This document shows positions 14,838-20,841 of a stretch of 22,280 nucleotides of DNA, piece after piece (the first letter of the stretch is position 1; each line of letters begins with the position of its first letter). The stretch lies in assembly GCA_035293965.1 (NCBI GenBank), contig DATGLW010000114.1, forward strand, positions 1 through 22,280, given 5' to 3'. Below the pieces are notes generated by a model, which saw nothing but the letters and a program-made list of their open reading frames with translations, had not been told where the DNA came from and did not search any database. The translations under genes and the position numbers were made by a program. This stretch comes from DATGLW01 sp035293965 (GTDB taxonomy: Bacteria; Actinomycetota; Acidimicrobiia; Acidimicrobiales; RAAP-2).

Positions 14838-15425
14838 ATGACCACACAAGCTGGAACCACCCCTTCCCCGCCAGCGGCTTCAGCCCCGAGCTGGCGCGGG
14901 ATCAACCATCTCGCCCTCGTCACGAACGACATGGACGCGACGGTCCGCTTCTACCACGGGGTGCTCGGCGCTCGCCTGGTGGCAACCATCGGCACGCCCG
15001 AGTTCCGCCACTACTTCTTCGAGATAGGGCCGGGAAACACCGTTGCCTTCTTCGAGTACGCGCGCTCGAGCGCCGCTCCGTTCGCGAAGCCGGCCGGGGT
15101 GCCCGACGCCCGGGCGGCTCAGTTCGACCACGTGTCCTTCTGCGTCGACGACGAGGAGGCGCTCCTCGCCCTTCGCGACAGGCTCAAGGAGATGGACTGC
15201 GAGGTCACCGACGTCGTCGACCACGGGTTCATCCGGTCCATCTACTTCACCGACCCGAGCGGCATCGCCCTCGAGGCTTCGTGGTGGGTCCTCGACGCCA
15301 CCGAGTCCGACCCGGAGGTGCTCGACCACCGCCTGTTCACGGATCCCGACCCCGTCGCCGCCGTAGCAGAGCTGCGCCGGGATGGGGCCGTGCGCTCCCA
15401 TCCGAGGACGCGGCTCACCGCGTGA
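14838..15425 (+). CDS. VOC-superfamily (glyoxalase/bleomycin-resistance fold) protein
   Basis: The 195-residue protein has two VOC modules after a short disordered N-terminus. WRGINHLALVTNDMDATVRF opens the first and FDHVSFCVDDEEALLALRDR the second; the family's ending is IYFTDPSGIALEASWW. His24, Glu73, His98 and Glu146 sit at the four positions of a glyoxalase I-like His-Glu-His-Glu metal site. A tail of about 45 charged residues extends beyond the fold. Possible reactions include lyase, epimerase or dioxygenase chemistry; none can be chosen. It stands alone and converges on the redox operon's last gene with only 20 bases between stops. Confidence 0.87.
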   Translation: MTTQAGTTPSPPAASAPSWRGINHLALVTNDMDATVRFYHGVLGARLVATIGTPEFRHYFFEIGPGNTVAFFEYARSSAAPFAKPAGVPDARAAQFDHVSFCVDDEEALLALRDRLKEMDCEVTDVVDHGFIRSIYFTDPSGIALEASWWVLDATESDPEVLDHRLFTDPDPVAAVAELRRDGAVRSHPRTRLTA

Positions 15426-15445
15426 GGCCCCGGGCCAGCGCCCGG

Positions 15446-16228
15446 TCAGCCCCTCGAGGCATCCAGTGAGCACGCGGGCGAGCGTCGCTGCGGTGCGGTG
15501 GCGACGAACACTGCCACCATGGCCAGGGCGACCACGCCGGCCGCCAGGGGCGCGACGGCAGCGACGAGCGCCATGGCGGCCACTCCCTCGGCAGCGATGG
15601 TCAGGTCGCGCACGAACGGGCCCGTGCGCTGCACCCATCGGTGGCGAAGCTGGAGCGCCGCGAACGATCGGAGGTCGCGCGAGGCCAGCACGGTGAGCCC
15701 CCGCACCAGGCCGAAGACCGTGCCGAGGGCGAGGGCCGCCAAGGGGGAGCCGCTCAGCCCGGCGAGGACCACGAGGAGATAGTTAGCCGCGGTCACGATG
15801 TAGGTGCACAGGCCCGTGCCGATCTGCCAGCCGAACCCGGCGCCGTAGACCCACGGGCGGTAGCGGTCGAGCCACCGCTCGTTGACCTGGCGCCGGTGCA
15901 CCGGTAGGGACACGCCCCCCAATCGGGCATCGGAGGCCATCGCCGTGGCAGCCGACACGCCACCGAGCGCAGCCACGGCGCCAGTCCCCGGATGCCAGGT
16001 CGCCACCCCGAGCGCCACGACGGCCATGCAGCACCCGAGCGATGCACCGCCGGCGACCGCGCCACCCACGTACCATGCCGCCGTCGTCGGATAGCGGGCG
16101 CCTCGGCTGCGCTCCCCGATCGGCGTGATGGTCGACAGCATCGAGAGGCCGCAGGGTGACCACAGGCCCCTCACCCCTGCAGCGACGGCCACCAGGGCGG
16201 CCGCGGCCTCCACGCTCACCTGCTCCAT
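15446..16228 (-). CDS. CcdA/DsbD-like membrane protein, last gene of the Mau-like redox operon
   Basis: This 260-residue polytopic membrane protein has about six or seven TM segments. The first TM has GLWSPCGLSMLSTITPIGE with Cys26 after a proline. A second Cys141 lies in an equivalent later segment (GWQIGTGLCTYIVTAANYLL). Paired intramembrane cysteines in two half-repeats, the first after Pro, are the pattern of CcdA/DsbD proteins that carry electrons across the membrane. The likeness is of pattern rather than clear sequence identity, and the Cys66-Cys67 pair is extra. The ATG has AGGAGAGGAG upstream. It lies 55 bases downstream of the cysteine-rich protein, so supplying or removing electrons for that protein's disulfides is the natural hypothesis. 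Confidence 0.6.
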   Translation of the reverse strand: MEQVSVEAAAALVAVAAGVRGLWSPCGLSMLSTITPIGERSRGARYPTTAAWYVGGAVAGGASLGCCMAVVALGVATWHPGTGAVAALGGVSAATAMASDARLGGVSLPVHRRQVNERWLDRYRPWVYGAGFGWQIGTGLCTYIVTAANYLLVVLAGLSGSPLAALALGTVFGLVRGLTVLASRDLRSFAALQLRHRWVQRTGPFVRDLTIAAEGVAAMALVAAVAPLAAGVVALAMVAVFVATAPQRRSPACSLDASRG

Positions 16229-16283
16229 CGATGCTCCTCTCCTGGCACGTCGCGTACGTGGTGTGCCACCTCCCACCGAGCCG

Positions 16284-17444
16284 CTATGCGGGCGACCCGT
16301 CGAAGGCGGCGTCGCCGAAGGCGAAGATGCCCCCGTCGGCCGCCACCAGCCAGTAGCCGTTGCCCGAGGGGCTGGCCGCCATGCCCACGACGGGCTGGTT
16401 GAGCCGCTGGCCACCCTCGGACCCGTCGAAGGCGGCGTCGCCGAAGGCGAAGATGCCGCCGTCGGCGGCCACCAGCCAGTAGCCGTTGCCCGAGGGGCTG
16501 GCCGCCATGCCCACGATGGGCTGGTTGAGCCGCTGGCCGCCCATCGAGCCGAGGAACGGGGCGTCGCCGAAGGCGAAGATGCCCCCGTCGGCGGCCACCA
16601 GCCAGTAGCCGTTGCCAACCGGGCTGGTCGCGATGCCCACGACGGGAGCCGCCAGCGTCGCGGACGACATGTCGCCGGCCGGCACAAAGTCCCCGAAGGC
16701 GAAGAGCGCCCCGAAGGCGGTCACGACCCCATAGCCCGCGCCCGTCCTCGACGGCGCCATGCCGACCGCGAGGCAGCGGGTCGCCGGCGAGAAGCACGGT
16801 GGCGGAGGTGGCGCAGGGACCGCTGGTGTCCAGCACGGCTGGTCCTGCTCAGCAGTGCCGTTGTCGATGGCGCTCGCTGTGGTGCAGGTCGGGTCGATCT
16901 CCCAGGGCGGCACGCACGCCACGACCCGGCACACGATGCGCCCGACGACGGGCACCTGCTGGTTGCACTGGCCGTAGCGGAACTGGAGGCAGCCGGTGAG
17001 GAAGCGGCCGCAGTCCCCGCCGCCACACTGGCAACCCACGCCATCGCACGCCGTCGAGCAGAAGGGGAACCCACCCTGCCCGGACTGGTCGCAGGCGCAC
17101 AGGGCATTGCAGTCGAGGTAGTAGCGCGGGCCGCCGCCGCAGAACGACGACGAGTCGGCCTTCCACCACCCGCCGACGATCGTGTTGGCGGGGCAGTAGT
17201 TGTAACCGCCGTTGACGCTGCAGCAGAATTCCGTGTAGCCAGAGCAGCAGGTCGACCCGCACGTGCACGCCTCGTCGCCGCAGGCGCAGATGAGCGAGTA
17301 CGCGGACGTCGGGGTGAGGACGAGGTCAGCACCGGCCCCGATTGTGACGGCGCTTCCGGCCATGGCGGCTCTCGTGACGAAGCTTCGCCGGGAGAGCCGG
17401 GCTCCGAGGAAGCCCGCCACCGAGTCCACCAGCGCGTAGCCCAT
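16284..17444 (-). CDS. Tat-exported Cys-rich protein, methylamine dehydrogenase light chain (MauA)-like, fused to four 42-aa surface repeats
   Basis: The 386-residue protein has three parts. Residues 1-48 form a twin-arginine signal (LSRRSFVTR, Arg19-Arg20, then AAMAGSAVTIGAGA), so it is exported folded. Residues 53-205 hold 24 cysteines. The stretch CTCGSTCCSGYTEFCC, then NYCPANTIVGGWW, then YYLDC follows the Cys spacing of the MADH light chain, whose cofactor is made from two tryptophans (TTQ). Trp93/Trp94 and Trp181 (PPWEIDPTC) are candidate equivalents. After a proline linker (about 207-217), residues 224-386 are four repeats like GNGYWLVAADGGIFAFGDAA, common in extracellular Acidimicrobiia proteins. 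MauD- and MauE-like genes precede it; its start shares a base with the MauE-like stop. The light-chain assignment is probable, not proven. Confidence 0.65.
   Translation of the reverse strand: MGYALVDSVAGFLGARLSRRSFVTRAAMAGSAVTIGAGADLVLTPTSAYSLICACGDEACTCGSTCCSGYTEFCCSVNGGYNYCPANTIVGGWWKADSSSFCGGGPRYYLDCNALCACDQSGQGGFPFCSTACDGVGCQCGGGDCGRFLTGCLQFRYGQCNQQVPVVGRIVCRVVACVPPWEIDPTCTTASAIDNGTAEQDQPCWTPAVPAPPPPPCFSPATRCLAVGMAPSRTGAGYGVVTAFGALFAFGDFVPAGDMSSATLAAPVVGIATSPVGNGYWLVAADGGIFAFGDAPFLGSMGGQRLNQPIVGMAASPSGNGYWLVAADGGIFAFGDAAFDGSEGGQRLNQPVVGMAASPSGNGYWLVAADGGIFAFGDAAFDGSPA
16288..16655. repeat. 126-bp tandem coding repeats
   Basis: The 3' part of the cysteine-rich gene consists of units with an exact 126-base period (42 codons). 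For example, GAGGGGCTGGCCGCC starts at 16366 and again at 16492, with a more diverged copy near 16618. The two units nearest the stop codon are nearly identical in DNA, while the two further upstream are more diverged. This suggests recent duplication or gene conversion at the 3' end of the gene. Confidence 0.85.
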
Positions 17445-18007
17445 CAGCGCTGCCTCCAGCGGTGCCGCGCTCCTTCTCCCACGGTGATCCGGCGGGCCAT
17501 CACCAGGCGACCGGCGGTCGTCATGACGTGGAGGGCCAGCCACGCGCACAAGGCGCTCGCCAGGGCAAGGGGCACACCGTGGAGCGGCTGGGCGCGCAGC
17601 GCGCCCACCACCGTGCCACCCGGGTGGTCGGCGGCCACCCAGCAGCCCGCGACCGCCAGCACCGCGTCGACCACGAGGTGCAGGGCAGTCGCTGGCGTGT
17701 CAGGCGTGCCGAAGCACCCGCACGTCGCAAGAGCGCCGCCTTTGGCCCGGACGAGGGCCACGTAGGCCGCAAAGCATGCATACGACGCGCCGACGGGCGC
17801 CGCGCCGGCGCCGGGCCGCACCAGGGCCAGGACCCCGAGCGCCGCCTCGCTTCCCGCCAGCAGCCGGACGGCGTGGCGCGCCGCCGCCGGGGGCATGGGC
17901 ACGACCTCCGCCAGAGCCTGCGCTGCCGTAGCGGGCCGCAACGACTTGGCGCTGCCCGCCACGACGAGCAGGGCGCAACCAGCGAGGTACAGCCCGATCA
18001 GGGGCAT
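17444..18007 (-). CDS. MauE-like (DoxX-related) membrane protein
   Basis: The 187-residue membrane protein has about five TM segments. The first is PLIGLYLAGCALLVVAGSAK, the typical start of MauE/DoxX-like proteins. CGCFG at 96-100 is the hallmark motif of MauE-type proteins, preceded by a Lys/Gly turn. MauE in methylotrophs is needed, with MauD, for the light chain of methylamine dehydrogenase to acquire its disulfides. The ATG has GGCGGGG upstream; its TGA overlaps the cysteine-rich gene's ATG by one base. The C-terminal tail is basic. The name describes similarity; no methylamine oxidation is implied. Confidence 0.78.
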   Translation of the reverse strand: MPLIGLYLAGCALLVVAGSAKSLRPATAAQALAEVVPMPPAAARHAVRLLAGSEAALGVLALVRPGAGAAPVGASYACFAAYVALVRAKGGALATCGCFGTPDTPATALHLVVDAVLAVAGCWVAADHPGGTVVGALRAQPLHGVPLALASALCAWLALHVMTTAGRLVMARRITVGEGARHRWRQR

Positions 18008-18056
18008 GGTCCCCGCCTGGTCCCCGGCCTGCTCGACACGCTGCGTCCCGACGGGG

Positions 18057-18542
18057 TCAGTTCCAGCCCCCTCCGAGGGTCGCCGGTGGCGCAGGCTGGA
18101 CGGCGATCCCTGCGAGCAGCCCGTTGAGCCGTGGTACCAGCGTGGCGCGCCGCGCATGGCTGCCAAGGACCGCGTACAGCGAGAACGGGCGCCCCGCCTC
18201 GACGAAGAACCACTGCGTGCCCGACCTGCCGCCGACGCCCTGACGAAGGCGGTAGGGCTGGAAGTCGCTCGGTGCGAGGGCTCGGGGCATGCCCTGGCGG
18301 GCGAACAACGCCTGGCCCACGCTCTCGGGCCCGTACTCGAAGAGCACGACGAACACGTCGTTGCCGCCCATCACCTGGACAGCCCCGTTCCCGAAGTCGC
18401 CGACGTCGCCGGGCAGGGGAAAGGTGGCCAGATGGACCACGGGGTACGTGGCGGCACCGGCCACGGGGGGCCGACGGAAGATGCGCGCCTCGCACCCCGC
18501 CGGGACGGCCATCTCGATGCCGTGGCTACGGATCACGCCCAC
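18057..18542 (-). CDS. Protein of unknown function in the Mau-like redox operon
   Basis: This 161-residue soluble protein has no signal peptide or TM segment. It contains VPAGCEARIFRRPP near the start, YPVVHLATFPLPGDVGDFGN, a central strand GNDVFVVLFEYGPESVGQAL, and SLYAVLGSHARRATLVPRLN before the C-terminus. Alternating hydrophobic strands suggest a small beta-rich domain. It looks like a conserved actinobacterial protein, but I cannot name a family. I chose GTG 18542 because GGAGGGG lies seven bases upstream; the previous stop lies within that spacer, so the two genes are four bases apart. Its retention inside the redox operon hints at a role with the exported cysteine-rich protein or the MauD-like protein. 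Confidence 0.75.
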   Translation of the reverse strand: MGVIRSHGIEMAVPAGCEARIFRRPPVAGAATYPVVHLATFPLPGDVGDFGNGAVQVMGGNDVFVVLFEYGPESVGQALFARQGMPRALAPSDFQPYRLRQGVGGRSGTQWFFVEAGRPFSLYAVLGSHARRATLVPRLNGLLAGIAVQPAPPATLGGGWN

Positions 18543-18546
18543 GGGC

Positions 18547-19392
18547 TCACCCCTCCCCCGAAGCACCGGCTACCGGGACCGTCGGAGCGAGCACGTCACC
18601 CAACTTCGCCGGGTACAGGCTCGGGTGGCCAGGCCCGATGCCGGCCGCCAGGAGCCGTTCGTCGTTGTCGCGCTCGCGCTCGGGGCCGGTGAGGCCGGTC
18701 ACGGCCGGTGGGCCGGGTGAGCCGCGCCCGGCGGGCGTCGCGGCCCGGCCGGAGCCGGGGCCGCCCACCCGGTCGCGGCGCGCCTGGGCCACCAGCCCGA
18801 GGACCTGCTCGAGGGAGCCCGCGAAGCCCTCACCGATCCTGGCCGCGCGGGTGCCGTCGACCAGGGCGAAGAATGGCGAGCCGGGGACCTCGTAGTCGAC
18901 CCAGGCCGACGTCGACATCACCACCTCGACGGCCCCTTTGGCGAGGGCTCGCACCGCGGGCGGCGACTCGAGCTCGGGCCCCTTCGTGACGACCACCAGG
19001 CGAAGGTCCGCCGGAAGCAACGAGCCGTGCGCGCTTCCAAGCGCGGACCAGAAGCCCTCGCAGGTGGTGCAGCCCGACGACAGGAAGGCGAGCAGCGTGT
19101 CGGCACCCGTCCCCATGGCGAGCGCGACCGCGTCACCGCCGGGCGTCACCCCGGCCAGGTCAGGTGCCGTCGACGAGCGCTCGGCGGGCAGGGGTGGCCC
19201 GAAGGACACCGGCACGGGGCGGGCCGGGGTCGAAAGCGGGCTGCCCGCCTCGGGCTCGCGCGACGGGTCGCCGACGCCGGCTCCGAGTGCGTGGAGCGCA
19301 GAGAGGATGTCGGCGTGGCTGCGCAGCAGGCCGGTCACGAGCACTCCGAGCAAGGCGACTGCGGCGACCACCACCACCATCAGCGCGACCAT
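18547..19392 (-). CDS. Membrane-anchored thioredoxin-fold protein, MauD-like
   Basis: The 281-residue protein begins with a TM anchor (MVALMVVVVAAVALLGVLVT). A proline-rich stalk (about 45-75) leads to a thioredoxin-like domain whose active site is SSGCTTCEGFW (Cys108, Cys111). VPGSPFFALVDG supplies the usual Pro-containing strand opposite the CxxC. A Gly/Pro/Arg-rich tail of about 70 residues follows, longer than in family members. MauD is the thiol-disulfide protein required for methylamine dehydrogenase maturation; the same membrane-anchored layout and the neighbouring MauE-like and light chain-like genes make this the likely counterpart. GAGGAGGATCTCCG precedes the ATG. It is the first gene of the operon. 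Confidence 0.8.
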   Translation of the reverse strand: MVALMVVVVAAVALLGVLVTGLLRSHADILSALHALGAGVGDPSREPEAGSPLSTPARPVPVSFGPPLPAERSSTAPDLAGVTPGGDAVALAMGTGADTLLAFLSSGCTTCEGFWSALGSAHGSLLPADLRLVVVTKGPELESPPAVRALAKGAVEVVMSTSAWVDYEVPGSPFFALVDGTRAARIGEGFAGSLEQVLGLVAQARRDRVGGPGSGRAATPAGRGSPGPPAVTGLTGPERERDNDERLLAAGIGPGHPSLYPAKLGDVLAPTVPVAGASGEG

Positions 19393-19801
19393 CGGAGATC
19401 CTCCTCGAGCAAGGCGACCGGCGGGCTTCACCTATCAGGTAAGCGAACGGCGACCGGCTCGTGGTGGATGCCAGGTGGCCTGGGGAGACGCTCCCTCCCC
19501 GGGCCTCCCGCGCCGCAGCTTCCCCGCCCGGGCGCCGCCCGAGGGACGCCCTCGGGCGCCGGAGCCCCTTCGGAGCTGCGCTCGAAGGCATTCCGGCGGG
19601 CCCTCCCGCGCCGCAACCTGCCGGCAACCGGAGGACAACCTCGGTGCTCCACACTGGGGACGCCGGTAGTTGGCGGCGTTGGCAAGTCAGGGACGGCGAC
19701 TTCGAAGGGAAGCCCCCCTCCCTGCGGCGGAAGAACCAGCCTCCCTGGCTTGCCACGCAGCCACCCGCTCCCCCTCGGTGCAGCCTCGGGCTCGACAGCG
19801 C
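19393..19801. promoter_or_regulatory. Non-coding leader region upstream of the redox operon, with a strong hairpin
   Basis: About 409 bases separate the hemoglobin stop from the first operon gene. A 10-bp perfect stem with a three-base loop is at 19536-19558 (CGCCCGAGGG, ACG, CCCTCGGGCG). Near the gene, ACCTATCAGGT at 19430-19440 is a small inverted repeat. It is flanked by two GGCGACCGGC copies at 19413-19422 and 19449-19458. An imperfect repeat of GGGCCTCCCGCGCCGCA is seen at about 19501 and 19600. Open frames here have no ribosome sites and read as low-complexity peptide. The hairpin might terminate hemoglobin transcripts or lie in a leader. Confidence 0.5.
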
Positions 19802-20170
19802 TCACACCGTGTTGACCAACGTGCGGGCAGCCATCTCGAAGTACGCCAGCAGCTCGCGCTCGTCGTCGGGCGGGAGGCCCGCTTGGCGCACGGCATCGGT
19901 CATGTGGCGCAGCCAGGCGTCGCGCTCGAGGACCGAGATGACGAACGGGGCGTGGCGCATGCGCAACCGCGGATGGCCGCGCTGCTCGTTGTAGGTCGGC
20001 GGCCCGCCCCAGTACTGCTGGAGGAAGAGGGCCAGGTGCGCCCTGGGTCCGGTCAGGTCGTCGGGGTACAGGGGCCGGAGCACCGGATCGCCGGCTACGC
20101 CGTCGTAGAAGCGGTCGACCAGGTCGACGAAGAACTGACTCCCGCCGACTCGTTCGTACATGGTGGCCAC
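19802..20170 (-). CDS. glbO: Group II truncated hemoglobin (TrHbO)
   Basis: The 122-residue protein matches the group II truncated globins that bind oxygen and handle NO or reactive species. Its hallmark block is LQQYWGGPPTYNEQRGHPRL, then RMRHAPFVISVLERDAWLRH. Against Mycobacterium tuberculosis GlbO it keeps B10 Tyr22, CD1 Tyr35, proximal F8 His73 and G8 Trp86. I prefer the GTG at 20170 (VATMYERVGG), which matches the length of relatives' N-termini and sits six bases after TACGTT; the ATG at 20161 is an alternative. There is no Shine-Dalgarno. It stands alone, upstream of the redox operon on the same strand but about 410 bases from it. Confidence 0.94.
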   Translation of the reverse strand: MATMYERVGGSQFFVDLVDRFYDGVAGDPVLRPLYPDDLTGPRAHLALFLQQYWGGPPTYNEQRGHPRLRMRHAPFVISVLERDAWLRHMTDAVRQAGLPPDDERELLAYFEMAARTLVNTV

Positions 20171-20176
20171 GCCCGC

Positions 20177-20182
20177 AACGTA
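20177..20182 (-). promoter_or_regulatory. -10 element (TACGTT) for a leaderless hemoglobin mRNA
   Basis: On the minus strand TACGTT is followed by GCGGGC and then the GTG at 20170. This is the same -10 to start-codon spacing as for the crotonase gene. Confidence 0.4.
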
Positions 20183-20270
20183 GCGCCCGAGGTCAGCGCC
20201 TCGCGCGAGGCCGCAGCCTGGCGTCGCGTACACTGCCCCCGCACGGGGCGGCCCGGCCGCCTCGGTACCT

Positions 20271-20341
20271 GCGGGTGTAGCTCAATGGCAGAGCCCCAGC
20301 CTTCCAAGCTGGTTATGCGGGTTCGATTCCCGTCACCCGCT
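20271..20341 (+). tRNA. tRNA-Gly(TCC)
   Basis: The 71-base gene folds as a complete cloverleaf: acceptor GCGGGTG/CACCCGC with discriminator T, D arm AGCTCAATGGCAGAGC, anticodon arm CCAGC-CTTCCAA-GCTGG with anticodon TCC, and T arm CGGGTTCGATTCCCG. CCA is not encoded. It reads GGA/GGG glycine codons. A strong hairpin terminator follows 19 bases downstream. Confidence 0.97.
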
Positions 20342-20359
20342 CTCGACAAAAGCCCAGGT

Positions 20360-20386
20360 GAGCCGGGGTTTAGGGCCCCGGCTCTT
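20360..20386 (+). terminator. Intrinsic-type terminator after tRNA-Gly
   Basis: GAGCCGGGG (20360-20368) pairs perfectly with CCCCGGCTC (20376-20384) around a TTTAGGG loop and is followed by TT. The 9-bp GC-rich stem 19 bases after the tRNA is well placed to end its transcript, though the T-tract is short. Confidence 0.7.
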
Positions 20387-20715
20387 CCGCGTCCGGGGGT
20401 CCGTCGAAGGGCTCCATCCCGCGAGCATCCCGCGAGACGATCGGCACCACATCCGCGACGGGGGCGAGCGCGGCCATCGCGGCGGCGATCACCTGGTCCC
20501 GGTCTTGGGTCGAGGCCGCGAGCCGTCTCCCCGATGGCGGGACTCTCATTGGGTGACGCACCCATTCCGCCGCGGGCTCCCGGTCTCCCCGTGGGTGCAT
20601 CCCGTCTCCTACATAGGGCCGTGGATGGTTCCCGTGCGTGGGACCAAGCACAACCGGATGCGCGGAAGCACACGAACACGGCTGGGTGCAGGTCGCCGGT
20701 CAGCTTCCGCGTCGG
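20387..20715. other. Gene-free stretch between tRNA-Gly and the IS1380-type element
   Basis: No gene is supported. A minus-strand frame ends within the terminator region with a protein-like tail (STQDRDQVIAAAMAALAPVA and onward), which may be the remnant of a gene cut by the IS. It has no ribosome site or recognisable domain. The position just 3' of a tRNA gene is a common landing site for integrative elements, but I find no integrase and no repeat of the tRNA 3' end. Confidence 0.4.
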
Positions 20716-20765
20716 GGGTTACCCGAGACCGTTCAGTAATTCGGCACCGGGACCTGCGGAAAGAC

Positions 20766-20825
20766 GCGGAAACGCCCTCCTGCTAAGGGAGAATGTGGGT
20801 GTTCGAAGCTCACACCCCCTCACCA
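20766..20825 (+). other. tRNA-Ser(GCU)-like 3' fragment upstream of the transposase
   Basis: GGAAACGCCCTCCTGCTAAG followed by GGAG has the look of a tRNA-Ser anticodon arm (loop CTGCTAA, anticodon GCT, one C-A mismatch in the stem). GTGGGTGTTCGAAGC then resembles a T arm, and CCCCCTCACCA an acceptor 3' strand with CCA at 20823-20825. No matching 5' acceptor strand or D arm is found upstream, the long variable arm is missing, and the T stem does not pair well. It is at best a degenerate partial tRNA, or a tRNA-like fold belonging to the IS. Confidence 0.35.
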
Positions 20826-20841
20826 GAAGGGCACTTCCGAG

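Noticed and set aside
16288..16655. CRISPR or non-coding repeat array
   Set aside because: The period is exactly 42 codons and in frame with an exported protein; it is coding.
16125..17765. A 546-codon plus-strand frame opposite the cysteine-rich and MauE-like genes
   Set aside because: Its apparent repeats are the antisense translation of the 126-bp coding repeats; the minus strand has the Tat signal and conserved motifs.
16284..19392. A conventional methylamine dehydrogenase operon
   Set aside because: No heavy chain, MauG or amicyanin gene is present, and the light chain-like protein is fused to surface repeats; only the maturation genes resemble the mau system.
19428..19805. A 125-codon minus-strand frame between hemoglobin and the redox operon
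   Set aside because: It has no ribosome site, a Pro/Gly/Arg composition and no family resemblance; it spans a perfect hairpin and is better read as non-coding.
20342..20715. Genomic island attachment site at tRNA-Gly
   Set aside because: No integrase gene and no second copy of the tRNA 3' end are present in the window.
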